The translations under genes and the position numbers were made by a program. The notes beneath the pieces were generated by a model, which saw only the letters and a list, made by a program, of their open reading frames with translations, made no database searches and had not been told where the DNA came from. A stretch of 64,000 nt of DNA, from assembly GCF_012935695.1 (NCBI RefSeq), contig NZ_CP052859.1:5001-69000 (forward strand). The letters are read 5' to 3'. Within the stretch, counting starts at the first letter, position 1. Every line of letters starts with the position of its first letter. This document shows, piece by piece, positions 24,462 through 34,106 of this stretch. The stretch comes from Pseudomonas sp. ADAK18 (GTDB taxonomy: Bacteria; Pseudomonadota; Gammaproteobacteria; Pseudomonadales; Pseudomonadaceae).

Positions 24462-26641
24462 ATGATGCCGTGATGCTTGAGGGCGACATGAGCGCAGTGG
24501 AAGCGGCACTCAAGCCGGTGCCTGGGTTCGATTACGAAGTGTGGCTGGAGGCGGTGCTGAGCATCGCACGGCATTACCGCCTGGAGTGTTCGGCGCAAAG
24601 TGTGAGGCTCGCCGCGCAGTGGACCGAAGGCGCTTCGGTGGAAGACGTGGTGCGGCAGATGGCCCGCCAGGCCGGATTGAATTGCGCGATCGCCGACTTC
24701 AGCGCCTCGACCCTGATGCAACGGCAACTGCCGATGATCCTGCAGTTCAGTGACGGCCAGGTTGGCGTCCTGGAAACCCTGGGCGATGGCGAACACGTCG
24801 GCATCGCCTACAGCGGCGACGGCGGTCTGCAAAGCCGTCTCAGCTATCAGGAGCTGCTCGACTCGGCGCGCAAGAGCGTGATTCTGCGGCCCATAAGTGC
24901 CGTGCGCGATACCCGCGTCGATGACTACATCAAACCCTATGAGAAGGACTGGTTCAAAGGCATCGTGCTGCGGGACATGCGGCCCTATGGCTATGTGATG
25001 CTGGCGTCACTGGTGACCAGCGTGCTCGGGCTGGCCGGGGTGCTGTTTTCCATGCAGGTCTACGACCGGGTGATTCCGGCCGAGTCGATGCCCACCCTGT
25101 ATGTGTTGTTCGGCGGCGTGATGCTGGCGCTGGTGTTCGATTTCATCATGCGCATCACCCGCGTGCGCATCACCGACATGCTCGGCAAACGAGCGGACAT
25201 GCGCGTGTCCGACCTGGTGTTCGGGCATGCCATTCGCCTGCGCAACAGCGCCCGGCCGAAGTCCACCGGCTCGTTCATTTCCCAGCTCAAGGAGCTGGAG
25301 CAACTGCGTGAACTGATCACCTCCAGCACGGCTACGGCCTTGGCGGACTTGCCGTTTTTCCTGCTGTTCCTGGTGATTTACTGGTTGATCGCCGGGCCCT
25401 TGGTCGCGGTGCCGCTGGTGGCGGTGCTGTTCCTGGTGGTGCCGGGTTTGTTGTCGCAGAAAAAGCTCGCGGCGCTGGCCAGCCAATCGATGCGCGAAAG
25501 CTCGTTGCGCAGTGCCATGTTGGTGGAGACCATCCAGGGCCTCGACGATATCAAGGCACTCCAGGCCGAGCAGCGCTTCCAGCACCAATGGAATCACTAC
25601 AACGCCACCTGCGGCGACGCCAGCCTGCGCCTGCGCATGTTGACCAACAAGCTGGTGGCCTGGACCAACAACGTGCAAGGCTCAGTGTTTGCCGTGGTGG
25701 TGGTGTTCGGCGCACCGATGGTCATGGCCAGTGACATGACCACGGGTAGCCTGGTGGCGGCCTCGATTCTGGCCTCACGCATGATGGCGCCGATGTCGCA
25801 GATCACCCAAGTGCTGACCCGCTGGCAGCAGGCCAAGGTGGCTCTGCAAAGCCTGAACCGGATCATGGAGTTGCCGGTGGACCATGCCGAAGGCAGCAAA
25901 CGCGTGCACTTGCCGGTGGTGCGCGGTCACTACGTCCTCAACCAGGCGGCATTCCAGTATTCTGACGATGCGCCGGTGCCGGCCTTGCTCGTAGCGGATT
26001 TGCAGATCCAACCGGGTGAGCGCATCGCCATTCTCGGCCGTAACGGTGCGGGCAAATCCACCTTGCTGCAGGCGTTGGCCGGCATGCTCGACCTGAAGAG
26101 CGGCAGCGTCAGCCTCGACGGGGTTGCCCTGGGCCATATCGACCCGGCGGACGTGCGCCGGGATGTCGGCCTGATGACGCAAAACTCGCGTCTGTTCCAC
26201 GGCACCCTGCGGGATAACCTGATCATGGGCGCGCCCCACGCGTCCGATCAGGAGATTCTCCAGGCGCTGGTGCTGACCGGTGCGGCGGACTTTATCGGCA
26301 AGTTCGCCGACGGCATGGACCACCTGATTCTGGAAGGTGGCCTCGGGCTTTCGGGCGGGCAGCGCCAATCCTTGCTGTTGTCGCGCTTGATCATCCGCCA
26401 ACCGCATATCGTTCTGCTGGACGAACCCACCGCCTCTCTGGATGAAGCGACCGAACGCCAATTGATCCACAACCTGGACAAATGGGCGGCCCACCGCACG
26501 CTGATCATCGCCACCCACCGCATGAGTGTGTTGAGCCTGGTGAACCGGATCATCGTGGTCGACAACGGGCAGATCCTGGTCGATGACACCAAGGACAATG
26601 CGATCGCCCGGCTTTCCAAACCCAAGGGGAAGAATCAGTGA
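24458..26641 (+). CDS. Type I secretion ABC transporter, permease/ATPase
   Basis: A 727-residue LapB/HlyB-type exporter. Residues about 28-140 are a C39 peptidase-like domain (motif RHYRLECSAQSVRLAA) without a recognisable active Cys-His-Asp site, as in HlyB and LapB, so it should dock the substrate and not cleave it. Six membrane helices lie about residues 175-430. The nucleotide-binding domain has Walker A GRNGAGKS (527-534, Lys533), the signature LSGGQRQ and Walker B IVLLDEP. It overlaps its neighbours on both sides by four bases, so the three secretion genes are one translation unit. Confidence 0.95.
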   Translation: MNDAVMLEGDMSAVEAALKPVPGFDYEVWLEAVLSIARHYRLECSAQSVRLAAQWTEGASVEDVVRQMARQAGLNCAIADFSASTLMQRQLPMILQFSDGQVGVLETLGDGEHVGIAYSGDGGLQSRLSYQELLDSARKSVILRPISAVRDTRVDDYIKPYEKDWFKGIVLRDMRPYGYVMLASLVTSVLGLAGVLFSMQVYDRVIPAESMPTLYVLFGGVMLALVFDFIMRITRVRITDMLGKRADMRVSDLVFGHAIRLRNSARPKSTGSFISQLKELEQLRELITSSTATALADLPFFLLFLVIYWLIAGPLVAVPLVAVLFLVVPGLLSQKKLAALASQSMRESSLRSAMLVETIQGLDDIKALQAEQRFQHQWNHYNATCGDASLRLRMLTNKLVAWTNNVQGSVFAVVVVFGAPMVMASDMTTGSLVAASILASRMMAPMSQITQVLTRWQQAKVALQSLNRIMELPVDHAEGSKRVHLPVVRGHYVLNQAAFQYSDDAPVPALLVADLQIQPGERIAILGRNGAGKSTLLQALAGMLDLKSGSVSLDGVALGHIDPADVRRDVGLMTQNSRLFHGTLRDNLIMGAPHASDQEILQALVLTGAADFIGKFADGMDHLILEGGLGLSGGQRQSLLLSRLIIRQPHIVLLDEPTASLDEATERQLIHNLDKWAAHRTLIIATHRMSVLSLVNRIIVVDNGQILVDDTKDNAIARLSKPKGKNQ

Positions 26642-27858
26642 AGACCCATGAGCGCAAAAGAATCCCCCTGCTGGGCCTTGAAGACGAGGGCGCCCAACAC
26701 TACAACGACGGCATTGATGACAACACGGTGGTGCGCTCGACGCGGGTGGTCTTCTGGGTGTTTGCCCTGTTGATCGCATTTGGCGCTTGGGCTTACTTCT
26801 TTGAGGTGGATGAAGTCTCCACGGGCAGTGGCAAGGTAATTCCGACCTCCCGTGAGCAGATCATTCAGTCCTTGGAAGGCGGCATCGTCACCGAGTTGAA
26901 CGTGGCGGAGGGCGATATCGTCAAGAATGGCCAGACCCTGGCAAAGCTCGACCCGACCAAGACCGAATCCAACTTCGATGAAAGTGCCTCCAAATACCGA
27001 GCATCCCTGGCCAGCGTCGCGCGTTTGCAGGCGGAGGTAGACAGCAAAGCCCTGGTATTCCCTGCCGCACTGCAACACCATCCCGCGCTGATCCGTGCCG
27101 AAACCGACTTGTTCAACACCCGGCGCAGAGGGCTGGAAGACGCTCAGGCTGGCGTGCGTTCATCACTGGGGTTGGTGCGCAGCGAGTTGGAAATTACCGA
27201 GAACCTGGCCAAGGTTGGCGCCGCCAGCAATGTTGAGGTCTTGCGTCTCAAACGCCAGAAAGCCGAGCTGGAATTGAAGCTGACCCAGGCCCGCTCCGAT
27301 TACATGGTGCGTGCCGGTGAGGATCTGGCCAAGGCCAATGCCGACGTCGAGACACTGTCCTCGATCATGCGCGGTCGTTCGGATTCTGTGACCCGCTTGA
27401 CCTTGCGCTCGCCGGTTCGCGGTATCGTCAAAGGTATCGAAGTCACCACCATTGGCGGGATCATCCCCCCGAATGGGCGCTTGATGCAGATCGTTCCCCT
27501 GGACGAACAACTGCTGATCGAGGCGCGTATTTCGCCGCGGGACATCGCCTTTATCCATCCCGACCAAGTGGCCAAGGTCAAGATCACGGCCTACGACTAC
27601 GCGATTTATGGCGGTATGGACGGCAAGGTGGTGACCATCTCGCCCGACACCATCCAGGACGAAGTCAAACCTGAGGTGTTCTACTACCGGGTGTTTATCC
27701 GCACCGACGCCGACACCTTGAAGAACAAGGCCGGCAAGTCGTTCTCCATCGTGCCGGGGATGATCGCCTCGGTGGATATCAGGACTGGCCAGAAAACCGT
27801 TCTCGACTACCTGATCAAACCCATGAACCGCGCGCGCGAAGCGTTGCGCGAGCGCTAG
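26638..27858 (+). CDS. HlyD/LapC-family membrane fusion protein of type I secretion
   Basis: A 406-residue periplasmic adaptor. One membrane helix (about residues 38-58) is followed by a lipoyl/barrel-sandwich part (SLEGGIVTELNVAEGDIVKNGQTLAKLD), a coiled-coil hairpin (about 110-250), the second half motif LRSPVRGIVKGIEVTTIGGI, and a C-terminal beta-barrel. It starts with GTG 26638 overlapping the exporter stop as GTGA. It should bridge the ABC transporter and the TolC-like channel to export the adhesin. Confidence 0.94.
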   Translation: MKTHERKRIPLLGLEDEGAQHYNDGIDDNTVVRSTRVVFWVFALLIAFGAWAYFFEVDEVSTGSGKVIPTSREQIIQSLEGGIVTELNVAEGDIVKNGQTLAKLDPTKTESNFDESASKYRASLASVARLQAEVDSKALVFPAALQHHPALIRAETDLFNTRRRGLEDAQAGVRSSLGLVRSELEITENLAKVGAASNVEVLRLKRQKAELELKLTQARSDYMVRAGEDLAKANADVETLSSIMRGRSDSVTRLTLRSPVRGIVKGIEVTTIGGIIPPNGRLMQIVPLDEQLLIEARISPRDIAFIHPDQVAKVKITAYDYAIYGGMDGKVVTISPDTIQDEVKPEVFYYRVFIRTDADTLKNKAGKSFSIVPGMIASVDIRTGQKTVLDYLIKPMNRAREALRER

Positions 27859-27872
27859 CAGAGGGCCGGCGG

Positions 27873-28766
27873 GTGGGGAAAATTCTCAGGTTTTTAGTGT
27901 TCGGGTTGGGGCTTGTCGCTGCGCCTTGCGTGCTGGCGCTCGACGACAGCTCGATGCCGTTACTGTGGAACACGCCTGCCGACAAGGCCACCTGCAATGA
28001 TCCGGATTCGGCATTGTGGGTCGAGTTTGCCCAGGATGAGGATTGCATTCGCTATTTCGCCGGGGCTTCCCTTGATCATGCGCCGGTGGTGATCGTGATG
28101 TTCCATGGTGATCGAAACATCGAGATGCACCGGGCGCCCGAGGCGATCCGTGGCAACACCTTGGCTGCCAAGGTGCAGCAGGCAAAAGCACTGAGCAAAC
28201 GAGCTGGCGTACCGCTGGTGATCGTCGCGCGGCCTGGCACCTATGGCTCCAGCGGCAATCATGGACAGCGGCGTCAGGCCCGGGAATTCATTGCGCTGAA
28301 TGGCGCACTGGATGAGCTGCGTGAACGCTACGGCATCGGTCAGTTTGTTTTGTTGGGCCACAGCGGTGGCGCCACAGTGGCGGCTGCGTTGTTGACCCTG
28401 GGGCGCGACGATGTGAAATGCGCAGTGATGACCTCCGGCGCGTTCGCCCTGGTGCAGCGTGCGCAGATGATCCGCCAGAACAAAGGCCTGCCTTCCAGGC
28501 CGGGGCGCGATACCAATGGATTACTCCACCCCTACGATCCTGGCCAGCACATCGACGGCATTGTTGCGGCGCCCAAACGGCAGTTGTTCGTCGTGGGTAA
28601 CATCGACGATCAGGTTGCGCCGTTCGTGTTGCAGGAAGGTTTTTTTAGGGCGCTGATTAAGGCGGGGCACCAGGCGCAGTTGATCAAGGCGGATGCCGTG
28701 GCACCTGCGTTTCATCAACTGCGCAATGATATCGGGCTCAAGACGGCGGCCAGTTGCGCGAAGTAA
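27873..28766 (+). CDS. Exported alpha/beta hydrolase
   Basis: A 297-residue protein with a signal peptide (about residues 1-22, LVAAPCVLA) and an alpha/beta-hydrolase fold. The nucleophile elbow GHSGG carries the candidate Ser. A late Asp (NIDDQVAP) and a His (PAFHQL) could complete the triad. The start is GTG 27873, 14 bases after the membrane fusion gene, so it looks like the last gene of the secretion operon. The substrate is unknown; an ester on a surface polymer or on the adhesin is possible by position only. The stop is 16 bases from the stop of the convergent gene. Confidence 0.8.
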   Translation: MGKILRFLVFGLGLVAAPCVLALDDSSMPLLWNTPADKATCNDPDSALWVEFAQDEDCIRYFAGASLDHAPVVIVMFHGDRNIEMHRAPEAIRGNTLAAKVQQAKALSKRAGVPLVIVARPGTYGSSGNHGQRRQAREFIALNGALDELRERYGIGQFVLLGHSGGATVAAALLTLGRDDVKCAVMTSGAFALVQRAQMIRQNKGLPSRPGRDTNGLLHPYDPGQHIDGIVAAPKRQLFVVGNIDDQVAPFVLQEGFFRALIKAGHQAQLIKADAVAPAFHQLRNDIGLKTAASCAK

Positions 28767-28782
28767 AATTGGCCTTGGTGGG

Positions 28783-31700
28783 TTACCCGGCCAGCACTGC
28801 TTGCTCAGTCGTCCTCAACCACTCGCACAACTGTGACAATCCAGTCCCTCCCGAGCTTTTCACCAGCACCCAATCCCCTGGGTGAAACCACTGCGCCGGG
28901 TTCTGCATCAAGGCCTGGTTCAGTGCCTTGGCGTTCTCGAACCACTGGACCGACAGCTCTGCGCGCAACTCGAGGTACAGCGCGTGCATCAACGGGCCGC
29001 ACAACAGCACATGGCGTGGAGCTGCCATGCGCAGTGGTGTGGCCAGCTCCAGGTGATAACGCTGGGTGTCCGGACCGAGTTCCAGCATATCCCCCAATAC
29101 CAGCACCCGGTGCCGCGAGGTCACGGGAAGATCGGCCATGGATTGCAGCGCCGCGGCCATGGAGCCGGGGTTGGCGTTGTAGGCATCGTTGATCAACTGG
29201 AAATGACCACCCGCGCACTGGATCTGCATAACATTGCCACGCCCTTCAACGGGTTCGAACCCGGTCAGGACTTCGAGCGCCTGGCAAGCTTCCAGGCCCG
29301 CCGCGAACAACGAAGCCAGCACCGCCAGCGCGTTGAGTACCATGTGCCGGCCACGGGCTCGGAGGGTGAAGTTGAGTGCCTCTGGGCCTCGTTGCGCCTG
29401 GACGTAAACCAGATCCGATTCGCTGCGCCAATCCAGAAGGCGCAGATCTGCATCAGCGTGTTCGCCATAACTGACCACCTGAAGGCGCGCGGTTTCTGCT
29501 GCCTGGGCGAACAGCTCGTAATACGGCATGTCCCGGCTGAGCACCGCGTGGCCTCCCGGTGCCATGGAGCGGAAGATCGCGCTTTTCTTGCGGGCCAGGT
29601 TCTCCAGCGTGCCGTGGTACTCCAGGTGCGCGGGGGCCAGGCCGGTGACGATAGCGATGTGTGGGCGCACCAGTTCCGAGTTGATGGGCATCCGTCCAAC
29701 GGCCATTTCCAGGACCCAGAGCTTCGCCTCTGGGGGCATGCTCGCCAGGTTCCAGGCAATGCCGTGAGGCAGGTTGGCGTTGGCCTCGGTTTGCCCGACC
29801 TCGCCCCAGTGTTTCAAGGCATGGGTGAGCATGGCCACCACCGTGGTTTTGCCAAAGCTGCCGGTCACGCCGAATACCTGTCCGCTAAAGTGCTGTCGGG
29901 CGTGCCTGCCCAGCTGCAACATTGCTTCGCTGGTGTCGGCGACTTGCAGCACCGGCAAGCCACTGTTCAGATAGGGCGTCGGGTCCACACACAGGAACGC
30001 TGAGGGCCGCCGTTCAGGCGTGGCCTGTGCCCAACGCAAGGCCGATTGCACCTCATTCGGGCCGACCTTGGTGGGGTGGCGGCTGAGCATGCGCCCTGGC
30101 TTGAAGAATTGCATGGAGGGCGTCAAACCCGCGGCTCGCCAGTCCGATGGGGGCTGCTGGGCCCACGTTCCCTGTGTTACATGCGCCAGGGTCGTGGCGT
30201 CCCAGGTCCAGTCGGATGTGGCTTGCGTCGGTGGAGGCAGGCTCACTTGCGGCGCACCGTCCAGCAGGTATCGGTGATAGGCAATCAGCCCGGAAAGGTA
30301 GTGCTCGACGTCGTCGATGCGCACCCGGAACGCGTGATGCCGAATGAAGAACGCGCCGGCGATGCGTGCCGGGTTGGCGAAATACATCGCCATCTCCGGC
30401 CAGAAATAACCGTTGAGCAGGTAACGGGCGCGATGATGCAAGGCCCGATAGAACGCGTGCAGATCAATGTCCTGGAGCAGGTGCTGTACAGATGGCTGTT
30501 GTGCGATCCGTTCCAGCATTTGCTGCGCGGCCATCATCAATTCGAGCAAAGTAGGGAAGGTGGTAATGCGCTGCTGGACGAAACCCAGGTAGCCCGCGAC
30601 GTTGTTCAGGCCGAAGCGGAAGTATTTTTCGTCGGGGCGATAGCGCGTCAACTCGTTCACGCAGTAGCTGAGCCAGTGATCGTGCTCGCGCCAGTGCTCT
30701 TTGCCGATGAAGTAATCGAAGGCCTTTTCCACGACGTTGAGCCAGCGTTCATTGCGGGTCAGCCCATAGAGGCGCATCAGCCCGAACGCGGCCTCACCGT
30801 CGTAATAGATGATGCGAAACGGCTCTTTGACGCTCAAATCCTGGGCATGCAATACGTGTACGAAAGCGCCGGTGTCGGGGGCCTGCATCCAGGCCATACC
30901 GTTGGCGAGGGCTTCCAGCAGCGGCAGGTACTGGCGGGTGCCGGTCACTTCGCTGTACTTGACCAGGGCCAGCAGGCACACCGCGTTGCCGCCCAGCTTG
31001 ATCTCGTTGCCGGTGTCCACCAGGAAGGCGGCCACGCTGCCGTTGGGCAGCAGGTTGGGCCTGATCAGCGTCTGGGTCAGGTAGTCCAGTGACCGTTGAA
31101 TCGCAGCCTTCAACGTCTCGTCACCGTTCAATGCCCATGCCTCGATCATCGCGTACGTGCTGCTGGCGTGGCGTAGGGTGTTGTAGTTTTTGATCGGTCG
31201 GTCGAAGCAGGGAAAGTAGCCGTAGACGAACTGGCCGCTGTCCTGCATCTGTTCCCCCAGATACGTGGCAGCGGTGCAGATGGGCAGCCTGACGTCGTCA
31301 GGTTCCAGGGCGGCCAGGGTACGCCAGCCGAGTTCTGCCGCGTTGCTGTTGAGCCGGTGGGCCACGCCGTCCTCGGCACAAAACACGCCCGCCGTGTCGA
31401 ACAGATAAATTGTGGTGTCGGGTTGCAACGTGCTTACTGCATTCAGCGCCGCCGGTCCTGAAAATCGGCGTTTGGCGTAGACGGAAAAATTCCCGGCATT
31501 GAAGCTCGCATGCGCAATATTGTTGCCGCCGTAGAGGATTGCGTTGGCGTTCAGCTCTTGTTCGGTGAGGGCTATTTGCAGGGTCCTGTCGAACGCAATG
31601 CCCCGCCTGAAGTAATTGCGCTTGTGGCGCTTGAGGCGCTCATTGAATCCTTCCCAGCTCATAGGTGTCACGTTGATCGCACGTTCGACGCGAATCCACG

Positions 31701-31947
31701 TACGTTCGGGTTTATTAACCGACGGTATTAAGCGCTGATCATGGATTCGCTGGAGTTCATTTACCCCTGTTTCCCATGCCTTTTCGAAGTTGTTGGCAGT
31801 GACGTGAAAAACATGCCCACGTTTTGTGCTGTCGCTGATCGAGAGAAATAAGGTGCAGGGTTTTTCCGTATCCGATGAGACAGCCAACTCATCGGTGTAT
31901 TTACTCAGGAGAGCATAACAAGCGAGCAATTGCTGTTTCACAGGCAT
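28783..31947 (-). CDS. Alpha-toroid-like domain fused to a MurF-like Mur ligase
   Basis: A 1054-residue fusion of unknown function. Residues about 200-570 have the helical, aromatic-rich pattern of an (alpha/alpha)6-toroid carbohydrate-active fold (YGYFPCFDRPIKNYNTLRHA and IIYYDGEAAFGLMRLYGL). Residues about 660-1054 form a Mur ligase: ATP-binding GVTGSFGKTT (693-702, Lys700), the central motif EMAVGRMPINSE, and the third domain NDAYNANPGSMAAAL that is typical of MurF. Mur ligases join an amino acid to a carboxylate with ATP. A bona fide murF would not carry the N-terminal part. ATG 31947 is preferred over an in-frame TTG at 32010. No signal peptide is seen, so it should be cytoplasmic. Confidence 0.75.
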   Translation of the reverse strand: MPVKQQLLACYALLSKYTDELAVSSDTEKPCTLFLSISDSTKRGHVFHVTANNFEKAWETGVNELQRIHDQRLIPSVNKPERTWIRVERAINVTPMSWEGFNERLKRHKRNYFRRGIAFDRTLQIALTEQELNANAILYGGNNIAHASFNAGNFSVYAKRRFSGPAALNAVSTLQPDTTIYLFDTAGVFCAEDGVAHRLNSNAAELGWRTLAALEPDDVRLPICTAATYLGEQMQDSGQFVYGYFPCFDRPIKNYNTLRHASSTYAMIEAWALNGDETLKAAIQRSLDYLTQTLIRPNLLPNGSVAAFLVDTGNEIKLGGNAVCLLALVKYSEVTGTRQYLPLLEALANGMAWMQAPDTGAFVHVLHAQDLSVKEPFRIIYYDGEAAFGLMRLYGLTRNERWLNVVEKAFDYFIGKEHWREHDHWLSYCVNELTRYRPDEKYFRFGLNNVAGYLGFVQQRITTFPTLLELMMAAQQMLERIAQQPSVQHLLQDIDLHAFYRALHHRARYLLNGYFWPEMAMYFANPARIAGAFFIRHHAFRVRIDDVEHYLSGLIAYHRYLLDGAPQVSLPPPTQATSDWTWDATTLAHVTQGTWAQQPPSDWRAAGLTPSMQFFKPGRMLSRHPTKVGPNEVQSALRWAQATPERRPSAFLCVDPTPYLNSGLPVLQVADTSEAMLQLGRHARQHFSGQVFGVTGSFGKTTVVAMLTHALKHWGEVGQTEANANLPHGIAWNLASMPPEAKLWVLEMAVGRMPINSELVRPHIAIVTGLAPAHLEYHGTLENLARKKSAIFRSMAPGGHAVLSRDMPYYELFAQAAETARLQVVSYGEHADADLRLLDWRSESDLVYVQAQRGPEALNFTLRARGRHMVLNALAVLASLFAAGLEACQALEVLTGFEPVEGRGNVMQIQCAGGHFQLINDAYNANPGSMAAALQSMADLPVTSRHRVLVLGDMLELGPDTQRYHLELATPLRMAAPRHVLLCGPLMHALYLELRAELSVQWFENAKALNQALMQNPAQWFHPGDWVLVKSSGGTGLSQLCEWLRTTEQAVLAG

Positions 31948-32073
31948 GGGATGTCCGTTAATAAAATTACTTGAGGGCGGGTACGTACTTATAGTTGAAT
32001 GACCCGTCAATAAAAGACAAGGGCGGATTTATGTCTAATGTTAGAATGTGAGAATATTAGTCCATGTTATATA

Positions 32074-32274
32074 TCAGGAACAGGTGGGTGAATCTTCGCG
32101 CGTCGGCTCTATTGCGACGGGGTTGATTTGCCTCTCATATTGTTGGAGGTGGTCTCTGATCAGTTTGCGAATAACCTGAGAAATAGTAAGGTCAACTTCC
32201 TCCGACAGGGTCTCTAACCTTTGTTTGGTTGGGGAGTCGATGAGTATGGTCAGGCGCGTAGTTTTTTCAGACAT
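32074..32274 (-). CDS. Small ribbon-helix-helix DNA-binding protein
   Basis: A 66-residue CopG/Arc-type protein: beta strand KTTRLTILIDSPTK, then two helices (KQRLETLSEEVDLTISQVIRKLIRDHLQQY). Such proteins bind operators as dimers and often control themselves. ATG 32274 has an AGAAGGA ribosome binding site; the longer open frame from 32400 adds residues unlike the family. It lies 126 bases before the toroid-Mur gene in the same direction, so it may share its transcript or regulate it. No toxin gene is adjacent. Confidence 0.75.
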   Translation of the reverse strand: MSEKTTRLTILIDSPTKQRLETLSEEVDLTISQVIRKLIRDHLQQYERQINPVAIEPTREDSPTCS

Positions 32275-32713
32275 TTTCTTGATCCTTCTGTAAAGCGCGG
32301 GCTCGACTGCCGCGTGCAGCAACTGCATGGTGAAGTGGTGAATACTTGACGCAAACCAATAGCGTTGTAATTCGGTTTGTTGAAAGTCTAATTCAAACAC
32401 TTGGTGTTTTCTACGGAGGCGAGGAGAACGTTGTCATACTGTGAAGTTGGCCACCTTTCCCCAGCCTTTTATTATCATTTGGTTATAATCATATGAAACT
32501 CTTGTATTAACTAGGCTTCAAGAAAATTATACGAAAAGGAAAGTGATGTCAAAAGGCAATACTATCTAGCACTAAAGTAGTGGTGGGCGCCTTATGATTA
32601 ATTTGTTAAAACGTTATTTTCATTGATCATAGGATTCTGCACGAACACTAATCATAAAATATCTTGTCACAAAGTAACAGTTGCTTATCTGAAGACGCAA
32701 TGATTTTTGGCAC
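32275..32713. other. A+T-rich intergenic region
   Basis: About 440 bases without a gene separate the divergent ribbon-helix-helix gene and the terminator of the cupin gene. The sequence is much richer in A+T than the surroundings (for example TATAAT at 32484-32489). It likely holds the promoter of the minus-strand RHH and toroid-Mur genes. Nothing else is recognised. Confidence 0.6.
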
Positions 32714-32740
32714 GAAAAAGGGGCCTGGCGGCCCCTTTTC
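32714..32740 (-). terminator. Terminator of the cupin gene
   Basis: A hairpin AAAAGGGGCC-TGGC-GGCCCCTTTT, with an A tract on the plus strand that reads as a T tract on the minus strand, lies about 15 bases after the cupin stop. Confidence 0.85.
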
Positions 32741-32754
32741 ATGGAAGGTCTGTC

Positions 32755-33099
32755 TCAGGCAAAAACGAAGTACTTGCGCACGGTCTCGACCACCTCCCAA
32801 GTGCCTTTCATGCCGGGCTCGACCACAAAAATATCACCGGCCCTCAAGTGAATCGGCTCCAGGCCGTCCGGGGTAATCACGCAGTAGCCTTCCTGAAAGT
32901 GGCAGTACTCCCATTTCACATATTCCACCCGCCATTTGCCCGGGGTACAGATCCAGGTGCCCATGATCTTGCTGCCGTCTTCGCTGGTATAGGCGTTGAG
33001 GTTGACGGTGTGCGGATCGCCTTCGAGTTTTTCCCATTTGCAGGCATCCAGTACCGGCAGGGGGTGGGTGTCGCGCAGAACAGTAATCGGCTTGGACAT
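32755..33099 (-). CDS. Cupin-domain protein (DUF861/ureidoglycine-type)
   Basis: A 114-residue single-domain cupin with the motifs GTWICTPGKWRVEY and HFQEGYCVITPDG and the C-terminal half GDIFVVEPGMKGTWEV, as in the small DUF861 proteins. Cupins of this family bind a metal and act on small molecules; the substrate here is unknown. The start at 33099 has GGAG five bases upstream on the minus strand; an upstream in-frame start at 33174 has no such site. Confidence 0.85.
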   Translation of the reverse strand: MSKPITVLRDTHPLPVLDACKWEKLEGDPHTVNLNAYTSEDGSKIMGTWICTPGKWRVEYVKWEYCHFQEGYCVITPDGLEPIHLRAGDIFVVEPGMKGTWEVVETVRKYFVFA

Positions 33100-33225
33100 G
33101 GTGACTCCGAGGCAAGGAAACAGAAGTCGAACCCTATAGCGGCGGGCTGTTTGCCGGTGGTCTGAACTCGACATCGGGATGCCCAGAAACGCAGGCGTTT
33201 ACACATCGTTAAATCGCCGCTAATT

Positions 33226-33320
33226 CCTGTGGGAGCCGGGCTTGCCCGCGATGGCGGAGTGTCAGGCCAAGGAGATGCAAGCTGTGCCGGCCTCATCGCG
33301 GGCAAGCCCGGCTCCACAGG
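33226..33320. repeat. REP-type inverted repeat pair
   Basis: CCTGTGGGAGCCGGGCTTG with GCCCGCGATG is mirrored by CATCGCGGGCAAGCCCGGCTCCACAGG after about 45 bases. The region between the cupin gene and kynB (33100-33455) holds this element and the kynB promoter region and nothing else that is recognised. Confidence 0.88.
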
Positions 33321-33455
33321 GTGAAACTTCCATTCAGCAATCGGCCATTTCTTCGCAGTAAGTGCGAAAGACTTCCTGATTTGCGCTGGAATTCGCAAGA
33401 ATATTTATGGCTGGCCCTCGTATCATTCTCCCTAGGAACGACCGAGAGCCTTGTG

Positions 33456-34106
33456 ATGAATCCAATAAAAACGTGGTGGGACATCAGCCCGCCCTTGAGT
33501 GCCGCGACCCCGACCTGGCCCGGTGATACGCCGTTTCAGGAAGAGCGGGTCTGGCAGTTTGGCCCGGAGTGCCCGGTGAATGTCGGGCGTATCACGCTGT
33601 CACCCCACACCGGCGCCCATGTCGATGCGCCGCTGCACTACAGCGCAGACGGCGCGCCGATTGGTGAGGTTTCGCTGGATGTGTACCTCGGCCCGTGTCG
33701 GGTGCTGCATTGCCTGGACAGTGGCGCACTGGTGCAGGCGCATCAGTTGGAAGGGCGCCTGGAGAATCTGCCGGAACGCGTCCTGCTGCGGACCTATCAA
33801 CAGGCCCCGCTGGCCACCTGGGATGAGCATTTCACCGCCGTCGCGACAGAAACCGTCGAGTTGTTGGCCGGCCTTGGCGTGCGCTTGATCGGTATCGATA
33901 CGCCGTCCCTGGACCCGCAACAATCCAAGACCATGGATGCCCACAACGCGGTTGCCCGTCATGGCATGGCGATTCTCGAAGGCATTGTCCTCGACGACGT
34001 GCCCGAGGGCGATTACGAGTTGATCGCGCTGCCGCTGCGTTTCGCCAACCTCGATGCCAGCCCGGTGCGGGCTATTCTGCGTCCGCTCAAGGAGTCCACG
34101 CGATGA
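33456..34106 (+). CDS. kynB: Kynurenine formamidase KynB
   Basis: A 216-residue enzyme that hydrolyses N-formyl-L-kynurenine to kynurenine and formate, the second step of tryptophan breakdown. It has the cyclase-family metal-binding motif [12 protein letters not shown] (residues 51-62; His51, His55, Asp57), the start WWDISPPLS and [19 protein letters not shown]. The frame is open from 33321, but ATG 33456 gives the normal family length. kynA overlaps its stop by four bases (ATGA at 34103-34106). Confidence 0.95.
   Translation: MNPIKTWWDISPPLSAATPTWPGDTPFQEERVWQFGPECPVNVGRITLSPHTGAHVDAPLHYSADGAPIGEVSLDVYLGPCRVLHCLDSGALVQAHQLEGRLENLPERVLLRTYQQAPLATWDEHFTAVATETVELLAGLGVRLIGIDTPSLDPQQSKTMDAHNAVARHGMAILEGIVLDDVPEGDYELIALPLRFANLDASPVRAILRPLKESTR

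Noticed and set aside
28882..31092. Plus-strand frames of 373 and 348 residues antisense to the toroid-Mur gene
   Set aside because: The minus-strand gene has clear Mur ligase motifs through this region; the plus frames have none.
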